The notes under the pieces are model-generated. The model ran no database searches and was not told the origin of the DNA. It saw nothing but the letters and a program-made list of their open reading frames with translations. Shown one piece after another: positions 37,670 through 46,327 of a stretch of 64,000 nucleotides of DNA (the first letter of the stretch is position 1; each line of letters begins with the position of its first letter). This DNA is from Caulobacter ginsengisoli. GTDB lineage: Bacteria; Pseudomonadota; Alphaproteobacteria; Caulobacterales; Caulobacteraceae. The stretch spans positions 687,001 to 751,000 of the forward strand of contig NZ_JAUSVS010000001.1 of NCBI RefSeq assembly GCF_030814835.1, given 5' to 3'. Made by a program: the position numbers and the translations under genes.

Positions 37670-37957
37670 CTAGCTACCAGTTCTGAGAAGGTTGCGGCAG
37701 TAGGCAGGCAACACCGCGAATGTCTGTACCGGCGTCGGCGAGCCGGACGGCACGCCAAGGCAGACGGTGACGAAGTTCCCGCCCTTGGCAGCGGACGGCT
37801 TTGGTGCGGCCAGGGCCTTCCGGGCGGTCATCGCGATGATGAGGGCGACGCCGGCGGCGAACATCAGGATGGGGATGAGGAGCGCGGGATTGTCGCGCTG
37901 CTGGATGGCGAAGGCGACGCCAGCCAGGAGCGTTGCGATGGCGATGATGGCGCGCAT
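37670..37957 (-). CDS. Small membrane protein of the transfer operon
   Basis: 95 residues with two hydrophobic segments (AIIAIATLLAGVAFAI and LLIPILMFAAGVALIIAM). It follows the 79-aa gene by 2 bp and belongs to the coupling-ATPase operon. The operon may supply membrane anchors that the ATPase itself lacks. Confidence 0.65.
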   Translation of the reverse strand: MRAIIAIATLLAGVAFAIQQRDNPALLIPILMFAAGVALIIAMTARKALAAPKPSAAKGGNFVTVCLGVPSGSPTPVQTFAVLPAYCRNLLRTGS

Positions 37958-37959
37958 GG

Positions 37960-38199
37960 TCAATGCTTCCTCTTCGGGGCAAGCGCGTTCCATTCGCGCT
38001 CCCAATCCAGGTAGTGGCGCACGCGCTCGTAGGCGCGGTTGGCGAAGAAACCGGCGACCAGGCAGATGATCGCCAGCGCGCAATAGCCGTTGTCACCCCG
38101 GCTGATGCCGAGCCAGCCGAACCAGAACATGCCAAGGCCCAGCGGCAGGATGACGAGCGCATTGCCGATCAAGAATTCGAACCAGTGGGGCCTGGTCAT
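37960..38199 (-). CDS. Small membrane protein next to the coupling ATPase
   Basis: 79 residues, two membrane segments (LIGNALVILPLGLGMFWFGW and CALAIICLVAGFFA) and a basic C-terminus. Coupled by ATGA to the TraD-like ATPase gene. Confidence 0.68.
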   Translation of the reverse strand: MTRPHWFEFLIGNALVILPLGLGMFWFGWLGISRGDNGYCALAIICLVAGFFANRAYERVRHYLDWEREWNALAPKRKH

Positions 38200-39770
38200 T
38201 GGCGGAAGCTCACATGCAGGTAGTTGCGCTGGCTGTCGTTGAAGACCTTGCCGGCCTGGAACCAGACGCCGGTTACGACGCCGCCATTGGCGGGGCCGCC
38301 GGTGCGTAGGGTGCGCGAAAAGTCGGCGGGCTCGATCTCGGCGTCGAGGACTTCGCTGTAGCCGCTGCTGGTGTTGGTGCCTTCGTTGTAGCCGCGGTTG
38401 CGGCCCTGATTGGCGCCCGTGCCGTAGTTCGAACCGGCGTTGAACGAGTAGGTGGCATGCCCTCCCAAGCTGCCCGACATGCCGCCGCTGGAACTGCGGC
38501 CCCGGTTCTCGCTCTCGCCCCGGTTCATGCCGTGCGAGTAGCCGCTGCTTTCGCCTTCGCTGTAGGTGGCGCGCCGCTGAACGGCGCGGCCGATCATGTC
38601 GGAGGCCCAGCGGTTGGTGACGTTGTCGGGGCTGTTGTGAAAGACGCGGGTGACAAAGTTCGACAACAGCATGTCGGCGCGATGGGCGGCCTGGTCGCCG
38701 CCCATGCGCGCATAGTAGGTCGGCAGCGACTGCGTCAGGTAGACGGTGCAGGCCTTGGCCGAGCGGCAGGTTGATTGGAAATCCGCGTCGTAGCTGTTGA
38801 CGAAATACTGGCTCTCATCGGCCCAGAGGAAGACGGGACGCGCCGCGTGTTCGGGCCCCAGGCCGTTGCGGCCGAGCACCGCGCGCTGCCACATGTACTT
38901 GAACAGCTGCTGGCCGATGATGCCGTCCTCGTTCCAGCTCAGCGCCGACATATCCATGATGATGATCGCGCCATGGAAGGTCATCTCGGGCACGACGTTG
39001 GTGCTGGTGCAGAACAGCTCGTGCAACCGGCCGCGATTGAAGCGATCGAGCGCGGTCGACAGCGAGATCGCGATGTTGGAGCGCGTTTTCGGATCGAGGG
39101 TCGCGTACTCGTCGCGCCAGTAGGCGGCGCATTTGTCGAAGTCGGGATCGGGCAACGCGACGACCGGTGCGCGTCGCGCCTGGGCCAGGGCCTGGAACAT
39201 GAAGGCGTGCTGCTGCCAGTCGGCGCTCTGCAATTCCTGCAGGCTTTTGGGCGCGGAACCGATGAAGCGGATGATGTCGGGGATGCTGACCGTTCCGGTG
39301 GCGGCATAGAGGATCGGGATGGTGTTGCGCAGCAACTGGCGCGAGGCGTCTTCCCAGAAGGCCTCGCTGCCACGGCCGGCATTGGGATTGGTGAGGCGCG
39401 CCGCCTCGAGGATCCGCATCAGGCATTCGACAACGCTGCCGATGCCGGCCGGTCCTTGCCGCGACAGTTCGTAGGTGAGGAAGTTGAAGCGCCAGCGGTC
39501 GGGAGGGCCGAACAGCATGACTGACTGCTCGCGCCCGTTCTCGGCGGCGTATTCGCACCAGCGATGCGCCTCGTCGGGCTTGGCACAGAGCACCAGCCCG
39601 CCCATACCGGCGCGCAGGTAGGCGGCGGCCAGGGCCTTGCCGGAACCGCTGGTCTTACCCGACCCGATCCCGCCGAAAACATGAACGCCCTGGACGGCGT
39701 CGCGCAGTGTGAACCGGTCGCGCGGCGAGAGCTGCAAGAGCGGCGTGTCGAGATTGCTGACGTAACCCAT
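38196..39770 (-). CDS. TraD/VirD4-like coupling ATPase
   Basis: 524 residues with GGAGGGG before the ATG. Walker A GGIGSGKTSG is near 34-43, Walker B VFLWADESQYF is in the second half, and a TraM-recognition-like C-terminus is Gly/Ser/Asn-rich with a repetitive linker (SSGYSHGMNRGESENRG). The N-terminal transmembrane part of classical T4SS coupling proteins is missing, so membrane attachment may come from the two small membrane proteins encoded just downstream. It delivers the relaxosome to a helper mating channel. Confidence 0.83.
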   Translation of the reverse strand: MGYVSNLDTPLLQLSPRDRFTLRDAVQGVHVFGGIGSGKTSGSGKALAAAYLRAGMGGLVLCAKPDEAHRWCEYAAENGREQSVMLFGPPDRWRFNFLTYELSRQGPAGIGSVVECLMRILEAARLTNPNAGRGSEAFWEDASRQLLRNTIPILYAATGTVSIPDIIRFIGSAPKSLQELQSADWQQHAFMFQALAQARRAPVVALPDPDFDKCAAYWRDEYATLDPKTRSNIAISLSTALDRFNRGRLHELFCTSTNVVPEMTFHGAIIIMDMSALSWNEDGIIGQQLFKYMWQRAVLGRNGLGPEHAARPVFLWADESQYFVNSYDADFQSTCRSAKACTVYLTQSLPTYYARMGGDQAAHRADMLLSNFVTRVFHNSPDNVTNRWASDMIGRAVQRRATYSEGESSGYSHGMNRGESENRGRSSSGGMSGSLGGHATYSFNAGSNYGTGANQGRNRGYNEGTNTSSGYSEVLDAEIEPADFSRTLRTGGPANGGVVTGVWFQAGKVFNDSQRNYLHVSFRQ

Positions 39771-39881
39771 CGCGTAACCCCTCCGGGCGACTGGCTTTCA
39801 ACCAGGGAGTTAAAGGGGTCGCGGCGCGAAGGGCGAACCAATACTACCTAGACGAGTCTTTGGCCTCGTGAGGTGGTGGCG

Positions 39882-40127
39882 ATGGGCGAGCGTAGCGGCG
39901 GCGGGCTATTGGCCTTCCTGTTCGACGAATTGGCGAGCGCCATCCAGGATGTGCGCCAGAAGGCCGTGGAAGAAGGCTGGTTCGGGCGAACCGTCACCGC
40001 CGCGCCGGTGATCGATGTCGAGCGCGGCGCGCTCGGTCACCGCCCATCCTTCGAGGAAGAATGGGCTCCGCGCCAACAGGCCGGCGAACCCCAACTGGAG
40101 CAAGGCGGCCATGACCTCGACCGTTGA
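39882..40127 (+). CDS. Small protein opening the plus-strand operon
   Basis: 81 residues from an ATG with AGGTGG in front. The core LLAFLFDELASAIQDVRQKA and GWFGRTVTAAPVIDVE is typical of unnamed small proteins in such elements. Divergent from the coupling ATPase gene and overlapping the next gene by 17 bp. Confidence 0.6.
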   Translation: MGERSGGGLLAFLFDELASAIQDVRQKAVEEGWFGRTVTAAPVIDVERGALGHRPSFEEEWAPRQQAGEPQLEQGGHDLDR

Positions 40128-41322
40128 CGGGCTGCCCAACGGCGTCGTGCGCGGAGAGGTGCGTTTCGGCCGGCTGCTGGTCCTGCTGATCCCGTTCGGC
40201 ATCGCGCCGACCGCCTACCTCGTGAGCTTCCCGAGCGTCGGCACCGCCGTCCTCGCCGGCTGCTGCCTGGTGGCCATCGCCGACCTGGTGTCGCTCGAAG
40301 GCGACAAGCGGACGATCACTGCCATCGAGGCGCGTTATTTCTGGCGGCTGGTGTTGATGACGTTGGCGATCTTCGGCCTGCGCGAGCTGGCGCTCGACGT
40401 CGATGCGCCGGGACTCGCAACGCCTCTGAATCTCGTCCAGTGGGCCGCGGCGGCGTTCCTGGGCTTTCATTTCTTCGTCTTCTTCCGCGACCGCGCGCAG
40501 AGCAAGCCGATGCCGCAGCCCTCGCGCGCCCTTACCGCGACCGTGGTCGGCGTCGAGGATCTGCGCGCCCGCAAGGTTGCGATGGAAGCGGCCGAACGCG
40601 CCCTCGCCCAATTGCCGCTGTTCGATCCAGACGCCCCCACGTTGATGGCGGCCTGGGACCGGAAGGACACGGCCCGCCTGGAGGCGCTACTGCTTGAAGG
40701 CGACGCGCTGAATCGCGCAAGCTGGCAACGCGGCATGGACCTCTACAATCCCTCGGCCGAAACCGTCGATGCCGGGCGCAGCACGCTGCAGCAGCAGCTC
40801 GCGGCGGCCGAAGCCCTGCTCACCGCCTACAACATCGACTACGGCGCGATCCCGCTGGAGCGTAGCGACCAGCTCGGGGGGGTGGTCGCCACCACCCGCA
40901 TGCAGCGCGACCTGTCGCAGAAGCTGAACTACACCGCCGGTACGGCCAATGCGTTGAGCAAGGCCGCCAGCGGGGCGATGCCCTGGCAGTTCGCAGCGGC
41001 GGTCGCGGCCGGCGCGCTGGTGATGCAGGCCATCAATCACAGCAAAGCGCTGCGCCAGCTCAAGGAAATGGAAGGCACGATCAGCCTGAACGCCGAAGCG
41101 GCGCGGGGTGATTTCGCGCTGATGCGCAACCTGCTTTCGACCCGGCTGATCCCGCAGATGACGCGCATCCTGGCGGTGCTCGACGCGCTGCAATCGCGCT
41201 CGACCGCCCTGCGGGTCAGCGAGCGCCTGGCGACGGCCGGCGACCCGCGTGAAGCCGCCACACGGCTGGCCTTCACCGTGGTCGAGGCGCGGCATCTGCT
41301 TGAACTGACGGCGGGTAATTGA
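40111..41322 (+). CDS. Multi-pass membrane protein of the transfer region
   Basis: 403 residues. Three or four membrane segments lie in the first 150 residues (LLVLLIPFGIAPTAYLV, GTAVLAGCCLVAIADLV, LVLMTLAIFGL, AAAAFLGFHFFVFF). A helical cytoplasmic domain follows and another hydrophobic stretch lies near 300 (FAAAVAAGALVMQAI). Family not recognised. Overlaps the neighbours on both sides, so an operon of three genes is likely. Confidence 0.7.
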   Translation: MTSTVDGLPNGVVRGEVRFGRLLVLLIPFGIAPTAYLVSFPSVGTAVLAGCCLVAIADLVSLEGDKRTITAIEARYFWRLVLMTLAIFGLRELALDVDAPGLATPLNLVQWAAAAFLGFHFFVFFRDRAQSKPMPQPSRALTATVVGVEDLRARKVAMEAAERALAQLPLFDPDAPTLMAAWDRKDTARLEALLLEGDALNRASWQRGMDLYNPSAETVDAGRSTLQQQLAAAEALLTAYNIDYGAIPLERSDQLGGVVATTRMQRDLSQKLNYTAGTANALSKAASGAMPWQFAAAVAAGALVMQAINHSKALRQLKEMEGTISLNAEAARGDFALMRNLLSTRLIPQMTRILAVLDALQSRSTALRVSERLATAGDPREAATRLAFTVVEARHLLELTAGN

Positions 41323-41777
41323 TGGAGCAGTTCGACGACGGCATGGGAGGCCTGCTCTCCGCTGCCCGCGAACGCGGCGCACAGGCGATGGGAGCAACGG
41401 TCCTGCCCGCCGGCCTGGACCAGTTCACCGTCTATGCCGGGCTGATCGGCAGCGCGCTCGATCTCGGCAAGCTGCTCGCCACCGAGCAGCGCGACCTGCA
41501 GGTGATCGGCAGTCACCACCAGATCGAAGCAGCGCGCATCGATGCGGCCTTCCGCGAGGTGGAAGCGGCGATGGTCGCCGACTTCCAGCGCGATGCTGGC
41601 CTGCGCCAGAAGACCTTCGACGCCATCGACCAGTTGATCGCCGCCGGGCAATACGAGATCGCCAGCGAATTCCATCGCCGCCTGTTCGAAGGCTTCCAGC
41701 GCGGCGCGCTGGAATCGATCATCGGCCATCGTAACGTGGCGGCGGCCGCGGCCAGTTCGCGGATGTTCGTGAAGTAA
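41322..41777 (+). CDS. Helical protein of the transfer region
   Basis: 151 residues, start overlapping the previous stop. Predicted mostly helical with amphipathic repeats (QIEAARIDAAFREVEAAMVA). No family name. Last gene of the three-gene operon. Confidence 0.62.
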   Translation: MEQFDDGMGGLLSAARERGAQAMGATVLPAGLDQFTVYAGLIGSALDLGKLLATEQRDLQVIGSHHQIEAARIDAAFREVEAAMVADFQRDAGLRQKTFDAIDQLIAAGQYEIASEFHRRLFEGFQRGALESIIGHRNVAAAAASSRMFVK

Positions 41778-41784
41778 ACTGCGG

Positions 41785-42384
41785 TCAGCCTACGACCGGG
41801 TGCCGCCTCCAGAGACGACGGGCAAAGGCGCGCTCTTCGCGGCCGACCGCGTGCTGGTAGATGGCGGTCGTCTCCAGCCGCGCATGGCCCATCCAGCGCT
41901 GAGTCAGCGACGGGGGCACGTTCTCCTCGGCATTGGCGATGCCAAAGCCGTGGCGCAAGCCCTTGGGCGTGGCCTGGGCGCCAGTGATGCCGGCGGCGCG
42001 CATCACGGCTTTGATGCGTCGCCAAGCGGTTTGGCGCGTCCAGGTCCAGAGCGGCGCGTCTGCTGGTCTGTCAACGGCCAACTGGCGCAGCAGCGTCATT
42101 AGTTCGGCCGGGACTGGCACGGCGCGGAATACACGCGCGCGGCGCTTGAGGGTGCGAAAGATGACCCGCGAGGTCTCGGGGTCGAGCCTCGTCGGGGTCA
42201 GCGCCAGGGCCTCACTGATGCGACAGCCAGTGTAGGCGAGCAGCAGGCAAAGGGCCTGCGTCTGATCATCTGCCTTCCCGCCAGCGCGCAGGAAGCGGTT
42301 CACCTCGCCGCCAGTCAGATATTTGCGGTGACCATCGGCGTCGAATAGCTGTTCCAATCCCTCCGACCTGGCGATCAGGGTCAT
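41785..42384 (-). CDS. Catalytic-domain-only tyrosine recombinase
   Basis: 199 residues, essentially only the C-terminal catalytic domain. Active-site residues are visible: Arg in TGCRISEALAL, Arg in PKGLRHGF (the usual His of HxxR is Lys here), His in RWMGHARLETT and Tyr in IYQHAVG. The N-terminal core-binding domain of phage integrases is absent, and there is only a short leader (LTGGEVNRFLRAGG). It converges on the transfer operon. It may resolve multimers or act at the repeats upstream. Confidence 0.8.
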   Translation of the reverse strand: MTLIARSEGLEQLFDADGHRKYLTGGEVNRFLRAGGKADDQTQALCLLLAYTGCRISEALALTPTRLDPETSRVIFRTLKRRARVFRAVPVPAELMTLLRQLAVDRPADAPLWTWTRQTAWRRIKAVMRAAGITGAQATPKGLRHGFGIANAEENVPPSLTQRWMGHARLETTAIYQHAVGREERAFARRLWRRHPVVG

Positions 42385-42416
42385 GGTCGCACCGGGTTTC
42401 GAACCCCCGATACAGA

Positions 42417-42578
42417 ATGCGGGATACGGTTCAAGGGCTGAGCACACGCAAACCAAGACCAGTCCTCAGCTTTTTCACCGAGAGCGGGGTCAGTTCATCC
42501 ACAATGTTGATGGATCGAAACACGGCGCTACATCTGAGCCGACCTCTGTGTGCCGGCAACAAAATCCCGCATACGGTT
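42417..42578. repeat. Paired ATACGGTT repeats upstream of the small recombinase
   Basis: GCGGGATACGGTT (42419-42431) and CCCGCATACGGTT (42566-42578) share ATACGGTT as direct repeats, while the preceding AATGCGGGAT and ATCCCGCATA are inverted to each other. A third related word, CCGTATCC, is at 42611-42618 in the opposite orientation. They may be binding sites of the recombinase encoded next to them. Confidence 0.4.
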
Positions 42579-42618
42579 ACAATTTTCCTGCAACTTCCTC
42601 GAATTGCAGGCCGTATCC

Positions 42619-43005
42619 ATGCGGAAATACAACAACGCCGTTGGCATCGCTTCGCTAGTCGCTGTTGTGTCGCTGTGGTTCGGCCCGCTGTCGGCTCGGT
42701 CCGCGATGGCGGAGGCTGATATTGGCCATGGCTATGCGGTGGCGCGCCAATGCTATGTCGCCAACGTATTCGCCTCGGACGAGTTCGAGCGGCGGGGCGA
42801 CCAAGCCAAGGCAGCCCTCTATATGAGCCAGGCCAAACGGGCGTTCGCGTTCGCGAAATACCAGGGGCGGGCGCTGGGGCTTTCAGAGAAGGCAATCGGT
42901 GACGACCTGGACGCGACAGAGGCCAGCGAAACGAAACCAATGTTGAGCGAGCCGGGCTACTTCGCGAAGATGGTAGCCGTCTGCAAGGCGGCCGGCTTCA
43001 TGTAG
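42619..43005 (+). CDS. Small exported protein
   Basis: 128 residues with a Sec signal peptide (MRKYNNAVGIASLVAVVSLW and cleavage after an ARSAMAEA region). The mature part is helical with two cysteines (ARQCYVANVF and VAVCKAAGFM). Family not recognised. Convergent with the coiled-coil gene. Confidence 0.62.
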   Translation: MRKYNNAVGIASLVAVVSLWFGPLSARSAMAEADIGHGYAVARQCYVANVFASDEFERRGDQAKAALYMSQAKRAFAFAKYQGRALGLSEKAIGDDLDATEASETKPMLSEPGYFAKMVAVCKAAGFM

Positions 43006-43008
43006 CGG

Positions 43009-43791
43009 CTAGCGGCCGTGGTCGGCACCTGAGGCCTTAACGGTCGCGGCGAGGCCGTGACTTTGGTCGGTTTGACCGGTGGCTGATGGGTCGAGCGTAT
43101 CGAAGAAGCGGCTTACTTCCGTTTTGGCAGCACCTTTTGCCAATCCGTCAGGGGAGATCGCCTCGACCAGCCGGTCCCTACTGGCTTTGAGGCGATCTGT
43201 TCTCGCCTTGAAATCCGGGCTGTCGCCCGCGCCATGCGCCTCGGCATCGTCCATCTGCGCGGCCATCGCATTGGCGGCAGCCAGGTCGCCCTGGGGCGTT
43301 CCCTTGGCCAACTCGTCGGCGATGAGCTGCTGGCGTTCGGCCTCGCGTTTGCGGAAAGCTTCTTCGTCCGCGACGCTCGTAAAGCGAAGATATGGCTGAA
43401 ACAGATTGTGCTCGTAGTAATCGTTCGCCAGTTCGGCGACCTCGCGATGCGCCGCCTGGCTGGCCTCGCGCAATACCGCCTCGGCGGTTTGCGTGGTCGT
43501 CGCGGCTCGCGACTGCTGCATTAGGAGCTGGGTCGCCGCGATAGAGGCGGTGATCTCGGCGCGGAGCGCGACCAGCTCACCACCGCGCGCGTTGGCCAAG
43601 CGCTGCTGTAGCCGGCCCAGGCCTTGAAGCTGGGATTGCGCCTGAAGGAGCGGAAGCTCGTTGCCAGCGCTCGCGACGTGGGACAGGGTTTCGAGGTTGG
43701 TCTCGATGTCCGCCTGCGCGCTCGCGATCTGCTGCTGCAGATTTTCTCGGAGGCTAGCCTCCGGATCAGTCGGCTTCGCCGGCTGATCCAC
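43009..43791 (-). CDS. Coiled-coil protein of unknown function
   Basis: 260 residues from a GTG start. Residues 10-110 are strongly predicted coiled coil (LQQQIASAQADIETNLETLS and following). A conserved-looking NDYYEHNLFQPYLRF segment is in the middle. No signal or membrane segment. Lies in a stretch of unnamed element genes; function cannot be given. Confidence 0.62.
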   Translation of the reverse strand: MDQPAKPTDPEASLRENLQQQIASAQADIETNLETLSHVASAGNELPLLQAQSQLQGLGRLQQRLANARGGELVALRAEITASIAATQLLMQQSRAATTTQTAEAVLREASQAAHREVAELANDYYEHNLFQPYLRFTSVADEEAFRKREAERQQLIADELAKGTPQGDLAAANAMAAQMDDAEAHGAGDSPDFKARTDRLKASRDRLVEAISPDGLAKGAAKTEVSRFFDTLDPSATGQTDQSHGLAATVKASGADHGR

Positions 43792-43894
43792 TGGGGGAGG
43801 CTGAACTGTAGGATTGGCCGCTATAGAATACCAAGTTCAATAGTGATTGCTACAATTATAGCGTGCATTTCTTAAAGTTCTATTAATACTTCGA

Positions 43895-44125
43895 CTAGAA
43901 CCCTAAGCCACCACCGAAGAAGTGCTCAAGTAATACCCGGAAGAAGCTTTCGAGGGCGATACGCGCCAATCCCGCGAGCGAAGACTTGGTCGCGGCGGCT
44001 TGATGCAAGAGCGTCTCACCGGTCGCTGGGGCGCTGGTGAAGAGTGCTTTGAGGGATTGCAAGCGTTGTGAGCAGAACTCGACTGCCGCGCTGAACCAAC
44101 CATAGAGCTGTTCTGGCAAGTGCAT
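43895..44125 (-). CDS. Small helical protein
   Basis: 76 residues preceded by a very strong Shine-Dalgarno (AGGAGGAAGT). The sequence is amphipathic and helical (LPEQLYGWFSAAVEFCSQRL; LARIALESFFRVLLEHFF). It ends in GGGLGF. Too short to name. Confidence 0.6.
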   Translation of the reverse strand: MHLPEQLYGWFSAAVEFCSQRLQSLKALFTSAPATGETLLHQAAATKSSLAGLARIALESFFRVLLEHFFGGGLGF

Positions 44126-44244
44126 GACTTCCTCCTGGTGAAGGAAGGATCGTCACCTCCACCAACCTCAGGGAACGGAGGAGATTTATGGTGAATATAA
44201 TTAGGTCCGCCATCCATAACAACGGATAGGCGAATTCGGCTCTG

Positions 44245-44931
44245 CTAACTTCGCGTGTTTTGACGAAGGCCCCGCTGGTGCAGGGCCGCTTTGAACTTCG
44301 CCATTTCGGCAGCGTTTTCCGGGCGAGCCTCGCCACCCTTTAGAACTCGCGTCACCCAACGGTCGTTGTATTCTTGAAGTGTCGGTAGATCGATGTCGTC
44401 CGGCATGGGGTGGTTCGCAAGGTAGTTGCCAAGCGCGTTGTAGAGCGGCCTATCGAGCCGGCGAATGTCCCCGCGATGCAATCCCTTTCCGAGCCACGGC
44501 GTATAGTGGCGACGGATGAATTCGATAGGGGTTTCTTTGCCCTCCCGATCCACGAGCCATAGGGCCGGAGGCTCCTTCGGAACCTGCCGCTCGACGGAAA
44601 CCGATTTCAGTTCAGGAAATAGTTCCGCGACAATAGCCGAGACCGGCGCGCCGGGATTTTCGGCGGCGAAAAGGTCAAGCCTTGCGAATTTGTCTGTAAT
44701 GCTCTCGCCGATATAGCTCTCAGTAGAGTTACCGTGAGCATTATCCTTTAAATTGATCTTTTCGGCAACTGTTTTGGCCTTGCCCATCCGCAGTCGGGGC
44801 GCCCCGTTGCCTCGGGCAACGCGCGCCGACGAAGCGGCCGTCTCGGCCAACGGCCGCTTCGGCGTGGTGCTTGCACCGGCCGTATCGGTCGGCTGGTGCG
44901 GTGCAATGGGCTGCGAAATCTGGCGCGCCAT
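44245..44931 (-). CDS. Unknown protein, possible DNA-binding or accessory factor
   Basis: 228 residues from MARQISQPI, which has GGAACG in front; an ATG at 44979 would add 16 residues. A disordered N-terminal 60 residues precedes LDLFAAENPGAPVSAIVAEL, and a C-terminal half with IEFIRRHYTPWLGKGLHRGD and LPTLQEYNDRW. It has no signal peptide. Family not recognised. Confidence 0.58.
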   Translation of the reverse strand: MARQISQPIAPHQPTDTAGASTTPKRPLAETAASSARVARGNGAPRLRMGKAKTVAEKINLKDNAHGNSTESYIGESITDKFARLDLFAAENPGAPVSAIVAELFPELKSVSVERQVPKEPPALWLVDREGKETPIEFIRRHYTPWLGKGLHRGDIRRLDRPLYNALGNYLANHPMPDDIDLPTLQEYNDRWVTRVLKGGEARPENAAEMAKFKAALHQRGLRQNTRS

Positions 44932-45167
44932 TTGTTTCGTTCCGGGACGCGGAATGGGGTCCGGCCGGGTCCGAAGCATGATCCGCGCCGCTCCCTTAGG
45001 CGCGGGATGGGCGACCTGGGGCCGCCCTGTCTATCGAGGCAAACCGATTTCAGCGCTGGCGCTTCAACCGATGTCGAACCCAGCCCAAGCAATTCCCAAG
45101 GCGCTTACCGGCACGGCATGACGAACGGCTTTCGGAGTGTCGCTGGCGCTGCGGGGCCTTCAATGCT

Positions 45168-45307
45168 GCTCGCTTCGTCCGCGTTGCTACCTGCAGCTCC
45201 GTCCCGCGTGGCGGCGCAATGAAGCGGCATTTTCCGGTCCCGCTCTGATCGCCAGCGGAGGCTCCTCATCCGTCGCGCATTCCGCGCGCGGCAACCGAGG
45301 AGGATCT
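45168..45307 (+). promoter_or_regulatory. Repeated structured leader, copy D
   Basis: Plus-strand copy. It has GCTCGCTTCG, CTGCAGCTCCGTCCCGC, GGCGGCGC and GGCTCCTCATCCG. The closing CGCGC-ATTCC-GCGCG hairpin is followed by GAGGAGG and the ATG of a 31-aa peptide. It matches the order of blocks in copies A-C but is more diverged. Confidence 0.62.
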
Positions 45308-45403
45308 ATGACATGGACTGATATCAACACGCTCATCGGCGCACTGGCGGCGCTATTCGCGGCACTCGCCAAACTGATCTGGGCGTTACGCCGCCCCAGG
45401 TAG
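45308..45403 (+). CDS. 31-residue hydrophobic peptide behind leader D
   Basis: MTWTDINTLIGALAALFAAL and a short basic tail (LRRPR) form a single membrane helix. The ATG has a strong GAGGAGG at ideal spacing and lies at the exact place of the start codon in leader copies A-C, which supports real translation. It could be a membrane-active toxin, a holin-like peptide or a small regulator; none is proven. Confidence 0.55.
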   Translation: MTWTDINTLIGALAALFAALAKLIWALRRPR

Positions 45404-45413
45404 GGGCGAGCGA

Positions 45414-46322
45414 CTACCTGGCGAGCCGGCCGGGCTTCCTATCAAGCAGGTATTCGTCGCCCTGGCTCACCGGCAGATATTCCGCTTGAGCCGGCAGGAG
45501 GCCGAGAGGGATGGGATTATTGGCCTCCGGGTTGTGGACTACCGCCAGCGCACCGGTCCGTTCGAACATCTGGTTCTCGTCGATATCAGCGGCCCAGATG
45601 GCACTGATGGGTTTGAATCTCGGATCGAGAAACGTGTCGGCCGGAATCTGTGCGCCGTTTGGCTTAGGAATGCGTGGCCGATGCTGATGCCCTGCATCGA
45701 TCGTTTCGAGCGTTTCGCGATTGATCGTGAGCGCGAATGGGCCGACGCAGAGCGTTGCCTCGACCGCGAACGGAAACTGACTGATCCCCTCAAGGTTAGG
45801 CCAGTCGGCACGCAGTAGCCGCGCGTTGACTGCGATCACGTAGGCATCTTCGGCTGCTACCACGCCCTTGCCGAGATAACCTCCGGCCGCCTCGTCAAGC
45901 TTTCCCAACAGCTTTTCTGACTTCTCCTTGATGGCCGTTGTCCAACGCAGAAGCATGGCTTCATGCGGAAGCGATCGGACAGAGCCATCCGGAGGTGCCA
46001 GCCATTCGCGTGGAACGTCTCGTGGTTCCGGGCAAACGACTTCTATCCAGATGCGCTGTCCTTCGTGTTCGATCAAAAAGTCAGGGCCGACCCCGGCATG
46101 GGCCGGCTGAATTCCAACGCGGGCTAGCTGGTCAGCAAGCAGAACCTCGGAGAGTTGCTGCCAGAACTGGTGATCGTTTTCGGAGCACAACCTCTGCTCG
46201 GCATTGTTGTCCGCCAAGCCGCTTTGCAGATGCCGACGACATAGTTCAACACCGCGTTCGCGGATCGCCACATCCCCTGGCGTGTCGAGCGGATATCGCC
46301 GTGCAAATGCTGCCTCCAGCAT
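45414..46322 (-). CDS. PD-(D/E)XK-like protein downstream of the RelE/HigA pair
   Basis: 302 residues. VGPDFLIEHEGQRIWIEVVC has the D...ExV pattern of a restriction-nuclease fold, but the Lys of the active site is replaced by Val, so catalysis is doubtful. Segments NDHQFWQQLSEVLLADQL and FAVEATLCVGPFALTINRET are conserved-looking. The start is 5 bp beyond the antitoxin stop, on the same strand, so it is a third gene of that operon. Role unknown. Confidence 0.65.
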   Translation of the reverse strand: MLEAAFARRYPLDTPGDVAIRERGVELCRRHLQSGLADNNAEQRLCSENDHQFWQQLSEVLLADQLARVGIQPAHAGVGPDFLIEHEGQRIWIEVVCPEPRDVPREWLAPPDGSVRSLPHEAMLLRWTTAIKEKSEKLLGKLDEAAGGYLGKGVVAAEDAYVIAVNARLLRADWPNLEGISQFPFAVEATLCVGPFALTINRETLETIDAGHQHRPRIPKPNGAQIPADTFLDPRFKPISAIWAADIDENQMFERTGALAVVHNPEANNPIPLGLLPAQAEYLPVSQGDEYLLDRKPGRLAR

Positions 46323-46327
46323 CAGGG

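Noticed and set aside
42384-42440. Sequence with a GGGTTTCGAACCC core like a tRNA T-arm
   Set aside because: No acceptor, D-arm or anticodon stem could be matched around it.
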